A stretch of DNA of 64,000 nucleotides, taken from assembly GCA_938005745.1 (NCBI GenBank), contig CALLMM010000011.1:62001-126000 (forward strand). Direction: 5' to 3'. This DNA comes from an uncultured Chthonomonadales bacterium. GTDB lineage: Bacteria > Armatimonadota > Chthonomonadetes > Chthonomonadales > CAJBBX01. How positions within the stretch are numbered: position 1 is the first letter of the stretch; each line of letters begins with the position of its first letter. The notes under the pieces were generated by a model. It was not told the origin of the DNA and ran no database searches. It worked only from the letters and a program-made list of their open reading frames with translations. Below, in pieces: positions 26,548-37,740 of this stretch. Position numbers and translations under genes: made by a program.

Positions 26548-29500
26548 ATGAAGCCTATCAACGGGATAACGAGCAGATGTCTGGGACTGGCGGCGTTGAC
26601 CGCGCTGCTGGCGGGTCTGACCATCATGGCGTCGTCGCAGACGAAGCGTACCGCACCCGTAACGTATAACCGGGACATTCGTCCGATCCTGTCAGACAAC
26701 TGCTTCGCCTGTCACGGTCCCGATCAGAACAAACGGATGGCAGGGCTGCGACTGGATGTACGCACAGAGGCGATTCGTCGTGGAGCCATCGTTCCCGGAA
26801 AACCCGAACAGAGCAGCCTCATCGTTCGAGTCATGGCGAAACAGCCGCAGGTGCGAATGCCTCCCCCCTCCACCCATCGAGAACTGACTCCCGCACAGAT
26901 ATCGCTGCTGCGTCAATGGATCGCTCAGGGCGCAAAATATGAGAAGCACTGGTCGTTCACGCCGGTTCCGTCGCAGGTGGCTCTGCCGGACGTGAAAAAC
27001 CGCTCGTGGGTTCGCACTCCGATAGACCGGTTCGTGCTGGCGCGTCTGGAGCAGGAGCGCATTGCGCCCTCGCCTCCCGCGTCGCGCACGGACTGGCTGC
27101 GGCGTGTTACCTTCGACCTGACCGGACTGCCGCCCTCGCCAGAAGAGATCACGGCGTTTGTGCAGGACCGCTCCCCGCAGGCATATGAGAAAGTCGTGGA
27201 TCACCTGCTGGCAAGTCCGCGCTACGGCGAGCGGATGGCGCTGACCTGGCTCGATGCGGCGCGATATGCCGACAGCTACGGCTATCAGAGCGACCAGCTT
27301 TCGCCCACCTGGCCCTACCGCGACTGGACCGTGCGGGCGTTTAACAGCAACCTCCCCTATGATCAGTTTATCGCCTGGCAGCTTGCGGGCGATCTGCTTC
27401 CCTCCCCCACACGCGAACAGCGTCTGGCGACCGCCTTCAACCGCCTGCACCGCATGACCAACGAGGGCGGAAGCGTCGCGGAGGAGTGGCGGATCGAAGG
27501 GGTTGCGGATCGCGTCCACACCTTTGGCATGGCGTTCCTCGGTCTGACGCTGGAGTGCGCTCGCTGCCACGATCATAAGTACGATCCCATCTCTCAGCGA
27601 GACTACTACGCCCTTTCCGCCTTCTTCAACAGCATTGACGAGTACGGACTGTATGACCGCGCCGACATCGTGCCGACTCCCACGCTTCTCCTGCCGACGC
27701 CGGAGCAGGAGAAGGCTCTCTCCGCCGCCCGCGAGACCCTGTCGGCGCGTGAACGGGAGCATATGCAGACCCGCGCCAGTCGGGAGACCGCCTTCCGCGC
27801 ATGGCTGGCATCCCCGACGCCGCTCTCTCTGCCAGACCTGATCGGACGGTTCGACTTTGAGCGGTTTGACGGCGCGTCGCTGCCGAACCTGGTTCCCGGA
27901 GAGAAGCGCGACGGCGCGCGGCTGGATGAGGTTCCGCTGGTGGAGGGACGCGCGGGAAAAGCGGCGCAGCTGGATGGAGAGAACAACGTACACTTCCCGG
28001 AACTGGGACGTTTCACCCGTTACACACCCTTTACCATCGCCTTCTGGATGCGCGATCCGCGCCTGTTAGAGGAGCCGATGGTCGTCTTTCAGGCGTGCAG
28101 CGGGACCGATGTCGGACCGCACGGCTACGATCTGATGATGGAGAGGGGCGTGCTGACGGCGCGGCTCTTCCGACACTGGCCCGGCAACGCCATCGCTGTG
28201 CGAACCCGGGAGGCGCTTCCGAAAGACGTCTGGACTCATGTCGCCGTCACCTACGACGGCTCCAGCCGCGCCGCCGGGCTGAAAATCTACCTCAACGGCA
28301 GGCTGGCAGTCGTCGAGACGCTGCGGGATCATCTGGTGAAGGGAACCGGTCAGCATACGCTGATCTTCGGGCAGCGTTTCCGTGATCGGGGCTTCAAAGG
28401 CGGGCTGATAGACGATCTGCATATCTTTGCCCGTGATCTAACGCCGCTGGAGGTGGCGCAGCTCTGCGATGGGCGCAGCCTCGCCCTGGCGCTGGCGCAG
28501 CCGCACAGCAATGAAGCCGCTCTGCGCGACTACTTCCTCTCCGCGCTGGACGCGCCCGCGCGAGACTCGGCGCAGCAGATGGCAGCAGCGCGCGCACAGG
28601 TCATCGCGCAGGAGGACGCTCAGTTTGAGATCGCCGTGATGGAGGAGATGCCGCTCCCGCGCCCGACCTATGTACTGGCGCGAGGGCAGTACGACGCCCC
28701 GAAGAGCGCCGCCAACCGGGTCTACCGCCACACTCCCGCCGCCATTCTCCCCTTCCCGCAGGGTCTGCGGCGAGATCGTCTGGGTCTGGCGCAGTGGCTT
28801 ACCCATCCCGACAACCCCCTCACCGCGCGGGTCGCCGTCAATCGCCTCTGGGCGATCTTCTGGGGACGAGGGCTGGTGGAGACCGCGGAGGACTTCGGCA
28901 TGCAGGGACGACTGCCCTCGCATCCAGAGCTGCTCGACTGGCTGGCGCGTGAGTTCATGCGGTCGGGGTGGAACGTCAAGGCTCTGATCCGGCAGATCGT
29001 CCTCTCCAGCGTCTACCGCCAGGCTTCCGCGCTGCGTCCGGACCTGCGCGAGCGCGACCCGAACAATATCCTGCTGGCGCGCGGTCCGAGCCATCGCCTG
29101 AAAGCGGAGATGATCCGCGACGCCGCGCTGTTTGCCAGCGGCTTGCTGGAGGAGCGTATGGGCGGTCCGCCGGTCAGTCCCTATCAGCCGGGCGACCTGT
29201 GGCGCGAGAGCAACTCGATGAGTCCGCCCTACCGGCAGAGCGTCGGATCCGATCTCTATCGGCGCAGTCTCTACACGGTCTGGAAACGCACGGCTCCCAT
29301 GCCGAACATGATGGCGTTTGACGCCGTCACCCGTGAGGTCTGCGTGGCGCGACGGCAGACAACGAATACGCCCCTCCAAGCGCTGGTTCTGCTCAACGAC
29401 ACGCAGTTTGTCGAGGCGGCGCGCGTCCTGGCGGAGCGCGCGCTGAAGGAGGGCGGCGCGAGCGACAGCGAGCGCATACGCTATATGTTCCTGAGGCTCG

Positions 29501-29715
29501 CCTCCCGCGAGCCGACCGCAAAAGAGACACAGCTTCTACGCGCACTCTGCGAGGAGCAGCGCGCCATCTTCCGCAAAGAGCCGGAGCAGGCAGGCAGACT
29601 GATTCAGATCGGGGAGCGCAAACCCGATCCCACCCTGCCGCTCGTTGAACTCGCGACGGCGACGGTGGCGGCGCAGACAATCCTCAACCTCGATGCCGCC
29701 GTCTGGAAACGTTAG
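26548..29715 (+). CDS. PSD1-type cytochrome / DUF1549 / LamG / DUF1553 protein
   Basis: The protein has 1055 residues from ATG 26548, with GAGGGA upstream and a signal or anchor sequence ([19 protein letters not shown]). Order: a cytochrome-c-like domain with the heme motif CFACH (about 48-52), DUF1549 (about 120-370) with a second CxxCH ([11 protein letters not shown]), and a LamG/concanavalin-like insert (about 450-630). DUF1553 follows (about 720-1000). These proteins are abundant in Planctomycetes, with relatives in other phyla, and are exported. They are suspected to act in polysaccharide breakdown or redox reactions, but the activity is unproven. The stop is one base before the next start, and a DUF1501 gene follows, the usual partner. 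Confidence 0.88.
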   Translation: MKPINGITSRCLGLAALTALLAGLTIMASSQTKRTAPVTYNRDIRPILSDNCFACHGPDQNKRMAGLRLDVRTEAIRRGAIVPGKPEQSSLIVRVMAKQPQVRMPPPSTHRELTPAQISLLRQWIAQGAKYEKHWSFTPVPSQVALPDVKNRSWVRTPIDRFVLARLEQERIAPSPPASRTDWLRRVTFDLTGLPPSPEEITAFVQDRSPQAYEKVVDHLLASPRYGERMALTWLDAARYADSYGYQSDQLSPTWPYRDWTVRAFNSNLPYDQFIAWQLAGDLLPSPTREQRLATAFNRLHRMTNEGGSVAEEWRIEGVADRVHTFGMAFLGLTLECARCHDHKYDPISQRDYYALSAFFNSIDEYGLYDRADIVPTPTLLLPTPEQEKALSAARETLSAREREHMQTRASRETAFRAWLASPTPLSLPDLIGRFDFERFDGASLPNLVPGEKRDGARLDEVPLVEGRAGKAAQLDGENNVHFPELGRFTRYTPFTIAFWMRDPRLLEEPMVVFQACSGTDVGPHGYDLMMERGVLTARLFRHWPGNAIAVRTREALPKDVWTHVAVTYDGSSRAAGLKIYLNGRLAVVETLRDHLVKGTGQHTLIFGQRFRDRGFKGGLIDDLHIFARDLTPLEVAQLCDGRSLALALAQPHSNEAALRDYFLSALDAPARDSAQQMAAARAQVIAQEDAQFEIAVMEEMPLPRPTYVLARGQYDAPKSAANRVYRHTPAAILPFPQGLRRDRLGLAQWLTHPDNPLTARVAVNRLWAIFWGRGLVETAEDFGMQGRLPSHPELLDWLAREFMRSGWNVKALIRQIVLSSVYRQASALRPDLRERDPNNILLARGPSHRLKAEMIRDAALFASGLLEERMGGPPVSPYQPGDLWRESNSMSPPYRQSVGSDLYRRSLYTVWKRTAPMPNMMAFDAVTREVCVARRQTTNTPLQALVLLNDTQFVEAARVLAERALKEGGASDSERIRYMFLRLASREPTAKETQLLRALCEEQRAIFRKEPEQAGRLIQIGERKPDPTLPLVELATATVAAQTILNLDAAVWKR

Positions 29716-29716
29716 C

Positions 29717-30856
29717 ATGAACCGAAGAGAACGGTTGATGGCGACTCTGCGCGGCGAGAGGGTAGACCGCCCGCCCGTATGCTTCTATGAACTGAACGGA
29801 CTGGACGAGAATACGGAGAGTTCCGATCCTTACAATATCTTCTCCGATCCCTCCTGGCAGCCTCTGTTTCAGCTGACGTGGGAGAAAACGGATCGGATCG
29901 TGATGCGCGGCATCCCGTTTCGCAACGCTCCCCCCGATCCGATGAGCGAATTGACAACGATTGAAACGGAGGAGCGGGACGGAGAGCGCATCACCCGGAC
30001 CGCCATACGCGCCGGAGACCGTACGCTCACCCAGCGCACCCGACGACAGGCAGAGATCAATACGGTCTGGACGGAAGAGCATCTGCTGAAAAACGCGGAG
30101 GATGTGAAAGCCTATCTGCAGATCCCCGCCCCGCCCTTCGGGGGGACACCCGACACCTCGCAGGCGCGGGCGACGGAAGAGACGCTGGGGGATACCGGAA
30201 TCGTCATGGTGGACACGCCCGACCCTCTGGCGATGGCGGCTTCGCTCTTTGAGATGGGAGAGTACACGATCTTCGCGCTGACGGAGACGACGCTGTTTCG
30301 CCGGCTGCTGGACCGTTTTGCAGAGACGCTATACCCGCGCGTGGAGGCGGTCGCCGCCGCCTTTCCCGGTCGTCTGTGGCGCATCTACGGTCCGGAGTAC
30401 GCCTCGCCGCCCTACCTGCCTCCGCGCCTCTTCCGGGAGTTTGTGGCTGCCTACGACCGCCCGCTCGTGGAGAGCATCCACCGGCACGGAGGTTATGCGC
30501 GAATCCACTCGCATGGACGCCTGCGCGCAATTCTGGACAACATCGCCGGAATGAAGCCGGACGGTCTCGATCCCATCGAACCGCCGCCGCAGGGAGATAT
30601 GCAGCTATGCGAGGTGTGGGAAAAGATCGGCAGAGAGACGGTTCTCTTTGGCAATCTGGAGATCAGCGACATCGAGAAGCTGCCCACGCCGCTCTTCGTG
30701 GAGCGGGTGCAGCGCGCGCTGTCGGAGGGAGCGCGGGAGGGCGGTCGGGGTTTCGTGCTGATGCCCTCTGCCTGCCCGCTCGGGCGCACGCTGCCTGAAC
30801 TCACCCTTCGAAACTACGAGGCGATGGTGGAACAGGTTGAACGTTTTTCCGCGTAA
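29717..30856 (+). CDS. UroD-family protein within the DUF1553/DUF1501 operon
   Basis: The protein has 379 residues from ATG 29717, directly after the previous stop. It is a UroD-like TIM barrel (GERVDRPPVCFYEL at the start; YGPEYASPPYLPP; IHSHGRLRAILDNI). RIHSHG and the C-terminal MPSACP could be metal ligands like those of methyltransferase-type relatives. It is not a close HemE match. A UroD-like gene between DUF1553 and DUF1501 genes suggests a methyl- or alkyl-transfer step in the same process (inference). Confidence 0.78.
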   Translation: MNRRERLMATLRGERVDRPPVCFYELNGLDENTESSDPYNIFSDPSWQPLFQLTWEKTDRIVMRGIPFRNAPPDPMSELTTIETEERDGERITRTAIRAGDRTLTQRTRRQAEINTVWTEEHLLKNAEDVKAYLQIPAPPFGGTPDTSQARATEETLGDTGIVMVDTPDPLAMAASLFEMGEYTIFALTETTLFRRLLDRFAETLYPRVEAVAAAFPGRLWRIYGPEYASPPYLPPRLFREFVAAYDRPLVESIHRHGGYARIHSHGRLRAILDNIAGMKPDGLDPIEPPPQGDMQLCEVWEKIGRETVLFGNLEISDIEKLPTPLFVERVQRALSEGAREGGRGFVLMPSACPLGRTLPELTLRNYEAMVEQVERFSA

Positions 30857-30866
30857 AGGGGACAAT

Positions 30867-32360
30867 ATGCAACCAGACGATCCGCTGGCGATCACCCGCC
30901 GGCACTTTCTCTCCAGCGCCGCGCTGAGCCTCGGCGCGCTGGGACTTTCGCAGATACTCGGCGCGGCGGCGCAAGGACAGGCGACCGCGAAGCAGCAGCG
31001 TATAGGCGGGCTGACCGGCGTGCCGCACTTCGCCCCGAAAGCCCGCCGGATCATCTACCTGTTCCAGAGCGGCGGTCCCGCCGCGCAGGATCTGTTCGAC
31101 TACAAGCCGCTGCTGAATGAGAAGAACGGCGAACCCCTCCCCGACTCGGTGCGCGGCGGACAGCGATTGACCGGCATGAGCGTCAATCAGGCGATCCTGC
31201 CGCTGGCAGGCTCCGTCTTCCGGTTCGCGCAGCACGGTCGCAGCGGCGCGTGGATGAGCGAACTTCTGCCCCATACGGCGAAGATCGCGGACGAACTCTG
31301 CTTTATCAAATCCATGTGGACGGAGGCGATCAACCACGATCCGGCGATCACCTTCTTCCAGACCGGCTCGCAGATCGCGGGACGCCCCTCGATGGGTTCC
31401 TGGATCAGCTACGGACTGGGTTCCCTGAACGAGAACCTGCCCGCCTTCGTGGTGCTGGTAACCGCCGGGCAGGGTGATCAGCCGCTCTATGCGCGTCTCT
31501 GGGGCAGCGGCTTTCTCGACTCGCGCTTTCAGGGCGTGCAGTTCCGCTCAGGACGCGAGCCGGTGCTCTATCTGACCAATCCCGACGGCATCTCCTCGCA
31601 GAGCCGCCGCGCTATGCTGAACACGCTCGGCGCGCTGAACCGGCTGCAGTATCAGCGCGAACTCGACCCGGAGATCGAATCGCGAATCGCGCAGTACGAG
31701 ATGGCGTATCGGATGCAGACCAGCGTTCCCGAGGTTACCGATCTCTCGCAGGAGCCGGAGAGCGTCTTTGCGCTCTATGGAGAGGAGGCGCGAAAGCCCG
31801 GAACCTTTGCCGCCAACTGTCTGCTCGCCAGACGTCTGGCGGAGCGGGGCGTGCGCTTCATTCAACTCTACCATCAGGGCTGGGACCATCACGGAGACCT
31901 GCCGGCAGGCATTCGCTACCAGTGCCAGCGCACCGATCAGGCGAGCGCGGCGCTGGTCCTCGACCTGAAGCAGCGCGGAATGCTGGAAGATACCCTCGTG
32001 ATCTGGGGGGGAGAGTTCGGGCGCACCAGCTACTCGCAGGGCAAGCTCACAAAAGACAACTACGGACGTGATCATCATCCCCGCTGCTTCACCCTCTGGC
32101 TGGCGGGCGGCGGGATCAAGCCCGGCATCTCCTACGGTCAGACCGACGCCTACGGCTATAATATCGCCGACGCCAGCGGGAACGTCATTCAACCGAGCAA
32201 AGACGAGTTCACGCCCGGAGCGGTGCATGTGCATGACCTGCAGGCGACGATCCTGCATCTGTTTGGCATAGATCACACCCGGCTCACCTTCCGCTTCCAG
32301 GGACGCGACTTCCGCCTGACGGACGTTCATGGTCATGTCGTGAAAGATATCTTGTCATAG
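30867..32360 (+). CDS. DUF1501 protein with Tat signal
   Basis: The protein has 497 residues from ATG 30867, with AAAGGGGAC upstream. The N terminus carries a twin-arginine-type signal (TRRHFLSSAALSLGALGL), so it is exported folded. The body belongs to DUF1501, which has a sulfatase/alkaline-phosphatase-like fold: QSGGPAAQDLFDYKP near the start, then IWGGEFGRTSYSQ and YGRDHHPRCFTLWLAGGGIKPG near the end, with metal-binding-like Asp and His residues. DUF1501 genes normally accompany DUF1549/DUF1553 genes, as here. The enzymatic activity is unknown. Confidence 0.85.
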   Translation: MQPDDPLAITRRHFLSSAALSLGALGLSQILGAAAQGQATAKQQRIGGLTGVPHFAPKARRIIYLFQSGGPAAQDLFDYKPLLNEKNGEPLPDSVRGGQRLTGMSVNQAILPLAGSVFRFAQHGRSGAWMSELLPHTAKIADELCFIKSMWTEAINHDPAITFFQTGSQIAGRPSMGSWISYGLGSLNENLPAFVVLVTAGQGDQPLYARLWGSGFLDSRFQGVQFRSGREPVLYLTNPDGISSQSRRAMLNTLGALNRLQYQRELDPEIESRIAQYEMAYRMQTSVPEVTDLSQEPESVFALYGEEARKPGTFAANCLLARRLAERGVRFIQLYHQGWDHHGDLPAGIRYQCQRTDQASAALVLDLKQRGMLEDTLVIWGGEFGRTSYSQGKLTKDNYGRDHHPRCFTLWLAGGGIKPGISYGQTDAYGYNIADASGNVIQPSKDEFTPGAVHVHDLQATILHLFGIDHTRLTFRFQGRDFRLTDVHGHVVKDILS

Positions 32361-32397
32361 CGCGCCCTTCGCCAGAGCGGCGCCCGGCATCGCATAA

Positions 32398-33759
<1,362 letters not shown>

Positions 33760-33784
33760 CGGCGGTCGCAGTCGCGCTTCGCAG

Positions 33785-33817
33785 ACAGGTTCCTCGTCCG
33801 AATGACGGGGAACCTGT
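33785..33817 (+). terminator. Hairpin terminator after enolase
   Basis: A 9-bp stem, ACAGGTTCC (33785-33793) with GGAACCTGT (33809-33817), has a possible inner CGTC/GACG extension and is followed by TCTTGC. The T tract is modest. Confidence 0.6.
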
Positions 33818-33865
33818 TCTTGCAGGCGGGCGGCGCATGTGAAAGAGGAAAGGCGTCTGTCCGTG

Positions 33866-33871
33866 TATAAT
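33866..33871 (+). promoter_or_regulatory. Possible -10 box for pyruvate kinase
   Basis: A perfect TATAAT lies 41 bases before the pyk ATG. No -35 element near the expected position resembles TTGACA, so this is a weak prediction. Confidence 0.35.
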
Positions 33872-33912
33872 GAACCCTTAATAACACTACCGCAGAGGGC
33901 GCACGGTCATCC

Positions 33913-35343
33913 ATGAGGAAAACGCGGATCGTCTGTACCATCGGACCGGCTTCGTCGAAGCGCAGCGTGCTGAAGAAGATGCTCAGCGCCGGGATGGACG
34001 TGGCGCGCCTGAATTTCTCCCACGGCTCCCATGAACAGCACGCCCAGACCATCGCCCTCCTGCGCTCGCTGAGCGCGCGGCGCGAAAAGCCGCTGGCGAT
34101 CCTGCAGGACCTCTCCGGACCGAAGGTGCGCCTGGGAAGGATTGCCTGCGGAACCGTGCCCCTGCGCCGGGGACAGCAGATCGTCCTGACCACGCGCGAT
34201 GTGCCCGGGGATCATCAGGAGGTGCCGCTGCCCGTCCCGGAACTGATCGCCGCCCTGCGTCCCGGAGACCGCCTCTTCGCGGATGACGGGCGCGTGGAGA
34301 TGCGCGTGCTGGAGGTCAACGCCACCGACGTACTGGCGCGCACGGTCGTGCCGGGCGATCTGAGCAGCAACAAGGGCGTCATGTCGCCGGGCGTCTCGCT
34401 GGACATTCCCGGCGTAACCCCCAAAGACATCACCGATCTGCGCTTCGGACTGATGCAGGGCGTAGACTGGGTCGCCGCATCCTTCATCCGGAAACCAGAA
34501 GACCTCGCCCCGCTGCGCGAAGTGATGCACGAACTGGGCATCCACCGCCCGATCATCGCCAAGATCGAAAAATGGGAGGCGGTTCGTCGCATTGAGGAGA
34601 TCATCGCCTCCGTGCAGGGGATCATGGTGGCGCGGGGCGATCTGGGCGTCGAAATACCGATTGAAGAGGTTCCGGGCGTTCAGAAGAAGATCATCCGCCT
34701 GTGCAATCGCGCCGGCAAGCCGGTGATCACCGCAACGCAGATGCTCGATTCAATGATTCATAACCCGCTTCCGACCCGCGCGGAGGTAACCGATGTCGCC
34801 AACGCGATCCTGGACGGAACCGACGCGGTGATGCTCTCCGGCGAGACGGCGGCGGGACAGTATCCGCTCGAGTCGGTGCGGATGATGGCGAAGATCGCGC
34901 TGGAGACGGAGCCGCAGGTGCCGGATCGCGCCGCCTTTGCCAACATTCGCCCCGGTCGCACGGAGGCGGCGGAGGTGGTGGCGCAGGGCGCGGTGGAGAT
35001 GGCGCGCGCACTGCGAGCCGCTGCGATCATCTGCGCGACGACTTCGGGCAGCACGGCGCGGCTGATCGCCAAGTATCGCCCCGATACGCCGGTCGTCGCC
35101 CTGACGCATCTAGCAGAGACATTCCGGCGACTGGCGTTGACCTGGGGCGTGCGCCCGATCCTGGTTGGAAACGTGTCGGACACCGATGAGATGATGGAGA
35201 AGTCCATTGCGGCGGTCGTGGAGAAGCGGATCGTCCGAACCGGCGATCTGGTGGTGCTGACGGCAGGCGTCCCGGTCAACATCATCGGCAACACCAACCT
35301 GATCCGGGTCCATACCGTCGGGCAGCCGATACGCGGACGATAG
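33913..35343 (+). CDS. pyk: Pyruvate kinase
   Basis: It makes pyruvate and ATP from phosphoenolpyruvate and ADP. The length of 476 residues is normal. Visible motifs are RKTRIVCTIGPAS at the start, the substrate-site NFSHGSHEQH, the catalytic-Lys segment IIAKIEKWEA, MVARGDLGVEIP and TATQMLDSMI. The C-terminal regulatory domain is of standard length. No extra PEP-utilising domain is fused, unlike some Gram-positive enzymes. No strong ribosome-binding site is seen before the ATG, but the N-terminal motif fixes the start. Confidence 0.96.
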   Translation: MRKTRIVCTIGPASSKRSVLKKMLSAGMDVARLNFSHGSHEQHAQTIALLRSLSARREKPLAILQDLSGPKVRLGRIACGTVPLRRGQQIVLTTRDVPGDHQEVPLPVPELIAALRPGDRLFADDGRVEMRVLEVNATDVLARTVVPGDLSSNKGVMSPGVSLDIPGVTPKDITDLRFGLMQGVDWVAASFIRKPEDLAPLREVMHELGIHRPIIAKIEKWEAVRRIEEIIASVQGIMVARGDLGVEIPIEEVPGVQKKIIRLCNRAGKPVITATQMLDSMIHNPLPTRAEVTDVANAILDGTDAVMLSGETAAGQYPLESVRMMAKIALETEPQVPDRAAFANIRPGRTEAAEVVAQGAVEMARALRAAAIICATTSGSTARLIAKYRPDTPVVALTHLAETFRRLALTWGVRPILVGNVSDTDEMMEKSIAAVVEKRIVRTGDLVVLTAGVPVNIIGNTNLIRVHTVGQPIRGR

Positions 35344-35375
35344 TTATCGCTGGCGGAGTTTTAGAGAAGAGAGAG

Positions 35376-35681
35376 ATGAGCCTATCAGACAATCATTCCG
35401 TTCCCTCCCGCGCGCAGATCGCGCTGTTGTTTCTTCTGCAGATGGCGCTGGTCCTCGGGATGATCCATCTCGGCGTCCAGACCGGTGAGCGGTGGATGCG
35501 CGCGCAGGAGATGCGCCGGGAGAATGCCCGGATCGAACGCAGGCTACTGGAGGTGCAGCAGGAGAACCAGCGTCTTCGCCGGGAGGCGCAGGCGCTCCAG
35601 ACCCCCAACGGCATGGAGCGCGAGGCGCGCCGATTAGGCTATCTTCGCCCTGGAGAGGTCCCGTTCATCGTTCTGCCGTAA
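35376..35681 (+). CDS. Septum formation initiator family protein (FtsB/DivIC-like)
   Basis: The protein has 101 residues: a short cytoplasmic tail, one membrane helix (about 13-35), a coiled coil (about 40-75; RRENARIERRLLEVQQENQRL) and a C-terminal LGYLRPGEVPF motif typical of DivIC/FtsB. These proteins bridge FtsL and FtsQ in the divisome. GAAGAGAGAG precedes the ATG. Its position after pyruvate kinase differs from the enolase-ftsB order of Proteobacteria, yet enolase is only two genes away. Confidence 0.85.
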   Translation: MSLSDNHSVPSRAQIALLFLLQMALVLGMIHLGVQTGERWMRAQEMRRENARIERRLLEVQQENQRLRREAQALQTPNGMEREARRLGYLRPGEVPFIVLP

Positions 35682-35714
35682 TAGCCGGTCATACGCGAGA
35701 ATATCGCCCATCCG

Positions 35715-35745
35715 CGGACACGGCGATCTGCCGTGTCCGGTTTCT
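35715..35745 (+). terminator. Intrinsic terminator after the FtsB/DivIC-like gene
   Basis: A perfect 10-bp stem, CGGACACGGC with GCCGTGTCCG, encloses the loop GATCT and is followed by GTTTCT. The rest of this 314-base gap (35746-35995) shows no convincing gene or consensus promoter. Confidence 0.8.
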
Positions 35746-35995
35746 ACACATCCGCCAGCGTGAAAAGAGGACGTCTACGCAGAACCTCTGTTCTGAGGGG
35801 AGATGAGCCAGACACATGAGCCGTTGCCGACCCGCAGCTATCGTGCGGATTCGATGAATGATGGCCTTCACCGCTAATCCCCGGAACGCGGCATCTGGTG
35901 TCGAGCAAGGGTGGGGTAGCCGCTCACTCTGTTTCAGCGCCGCCACTGCGGGTATTGGGAGTACACTGGTCTTCCGAAGAGAAGGGGAAACGACG

Positions 35996-36895
35996 ATGGC
36001 ACGCGCTGACAACTATCTGAGTTCCGAGCAGATCGAGCATTTCCTGGAGAAGGGGCATATTGTTCTGCACGACTGCTTTTCGCGGGAAACCGCCCGCAGA
36101 CTGACGGATTTTGCCTGGACCCGACTGGGCTACGATCCGAACGATCCCTCCACCTGGGAGAAGTCCCGCATCCATATGCCTTCGCGGGAGCGGATGGAGG
36201 TACGCGACTTCGCTCCCAAAGCTTGGAGAGCCGCCTGCGAACTGATGGGCGGCGAAGACCGGGTTGTGCAGCCCGCTTGGTGGGGCGACTCGTTCATTAT
36301 CAACTTCCGCGACGGCGCCGACCGTCCCTGGGAGCCTCCCTCCGCACAGTCTCCGGGATGGCACAAGGACGGCGACTGGTTCCTGCACTTTCTAGACAGC
36401 CCGGAACAGGCGCTCCTGACGCTGGTCATCTGGTCGGATATCGCGCATCAGGGAGGCGGAACCTATGTCGCCTGCGATTCGGTCGCGCCGGTCGCCCGCT
36501 TCCTGGTCGAGCATCCAGAGGGAGTTCGCCCGGGCGGCTTTGATTTCCGTGCGTTGGTCAGCGAGTGCCGCGACTTTATCGAGATGACCGGCAGCGTCGG
36601 CGATGTGGTGCTGCTGCATCCCTACATCCTGCACGCCTCCTCGCAGAACCTCTCCGGCAAGCCGCGCTTTCTGACCAATCCCTGCTTCCATCTGCGCGAG
36701 CCGATGCGGTTCAACCGCCCCGATCCCGACGACTACTCACCGGTAGAACTGGCTGTGCTGCGTGCTCTGGGCGTGGAGAGTCTGGACTTTCAGCCCGCCG
36801 CGCCGCGTGAGCGTATCGTCCCGGAGCGCGAACGTATCCAACAGAAGATGCGCGAGGAGGAGGAGGCGCGCCTCGCGAAGATGACCGCCGGATAA
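35996..36895 (+). CDS. Phytanoyl-CoA dioxygenase (PhyH)-family protein
   Basis: The protein has 299 residues from ATG 35996, with AAGGGGA upstream; the frame runs open back to 35858 without family similarity. It is a PhyH-type Fe(II)/2-oxoglutarate dioxygenase by layout: an N-terminal SSEQIEHFLEKGHIVLHDCF (the family's typical opening), the iron-ligand motif HKDGDW (HxD) and a distal His in HPYILHASSQNLSG. Substrates in this family range from lipids to small metabolites and cannot be predicted here. A hairpin follows the stop, so it is probably monocistronic. Confidence 0.85.
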   Translation: MARADNYLSSEQIEHFLEKGHIVLHDCFSRETARRLTDFAWTRLGYDPNDPSTWEKSRIHMPSRERMEVRDFAPKAWRAACELMGGEDRVVQPAWWGDSFIINFRDGADRPWEPPSAQSPGWHKDGDWFLHFLDSPEQALLTLVIWSDIAHQGGGTYVACDSVAPVARFLVEHPEGVRPGGFDFRALVSECRDFIEMTGSVGDVVLLHPYILHASSQNLSGKPRFLTNPCFHLREPMRFNRPDPDDYSPVELAVLRALGVESLDFQPAAPRERIVPERERIQQKMREEEEARLAKMTAG

Positions 36896-36904
36896 GACCG
36901 CGTA

Positions 36905-36942
36905 AGAGCCGACGCAATGCAGGCGTCTCTCGTGTCGGCTCT
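36905..36942 (+). terminator. Terminator-like hairpin
   Basis: A 9-bp stem, AGAGCCGAC with GTCGGCTCT, encloses a 20-base loop that can pair partly within itself. No T tract follows (CTGGATCC), so termination would be weak or Rho-assisted. Confidence 0.45.
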
Positions 36943-36960
36943 CTGGATCCCTGATCTGCC

Positions 36961-37365
36961 ATGAGCCACTCCTGCCGGTTTCCTCCCGAACTCTTCCGCG
37001 CGTTGGAGCAGTTCAACGCCGAAGAATACTTCGCCTGCCATGAGACCCTGGAGGAGCTGTGGATACCGGAGAGGGGCGCCATCCGGGAGGTCTATCAGGG
37101 CATTCTCCACGCAGCAGTCGCCTGCCACCATCTGGTAGAACGCGCAAACTGGCGCGGGGCGGAGCGGCAGCTGGGACGCGCCATCCGCCGGCTCTCGCCC
37201 TGGCTCCCGCGAATCGAGAGCGTTGATCTGGCGCGGCTGCATTCGGACTGCCAGCGTCTGCGCTCCCATCTGCAGGCTCTGGGACCGGAGCGCGTCCGGG
37301 AGTACGATCCGTCGCTGCTGCCACGGATCTCCTTCTCCGTTCCGACTTCGTATCGAGAATTCTGA
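36961..37365 (+). CDS. DUF309 protein
   Basis: The protein has 134 residues. FNAEEYFACHETLEELWIPE followed by VYQGILHAAVACHHL is the hallmark of DUF309, a small all-helical family with conserved His, Glu and Trp residues that may bind a metal. The function is unknown. It starts 18 bases after a hairpin and stands alone between two transcription-unit boundaries. Confidence 0.85.
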   Translation: MSHSCRFPPELFRALEQFNAEEYFACHETLEELWIPERGAIREVYQGILHAAVACHHLVERANWRGAERQLGRAIRRLSPWLPRIESVDLARLHSDCQRLRSHLQALGPERVREYDPSLLPRISFSVPTSYREF

Positions 37366-37661
37366 TGAACTTTGCCTTTTTCGGGTAACTTTCTCTCCCC
37401 CTATCCGGTAATATATGGTAGACTGTTCATAGAACTGACATCCGATTTCATAGCATACCCAGATGCCTTTGTCTGCGCAGCAGAGACGCTGCGCCGGCAG
37501 AGGCTTTCGGCTTATTGGCAGCCGCGAATCGGCGTCCGCCGTCTCGCGGCGTCAGAGCAGAGAAGGATCGTTCTCACCATGCTTGCAGTCAAAACCAACT
37601 GGTTCGGAGCCGTGCAGATGCATGGCTGGATGGCGTTATCGGGAGAGATGACGGAACGTTA

Positions 37662-37713
37662 GGCGTCCCGCCGGACAGAGAGGATGGGTTGGCTCTCTGT
37701 CAGCGGAGACGCC
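37662..37713 (+). other. Strong RNA hairpin in the leader of the ABC exporter operon
   Basis: A 19-bp interrupted stem can form: GGCGTC/GACGCC (37662-37667 with 37708-37713), CCGC/GCGG and GACAGAGAG/CTCTCTGTC (37674-37682 with 37693-37701), around a 10-base loop. It ends 27 bases before the exporter ATG and has no T tract. The rest of the 375-base gap (37366-37740) shows no convincing gene; the open frame 37372-37662 has no ribosome-binding site or family resemblance. The hairpin could control translation or mRNA stability. Confidence 0.55.
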
Positions 37714-37740
37714 CGTTTCGCGCGAAAAGGTTATAAGCTC

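Noticed and set aside
37372-37662. 96-codon open frame before the ABC exporter
   Set aside because: No ribosome-binding site, no recognisable features, and it lies in a leader with strong RNA structure.
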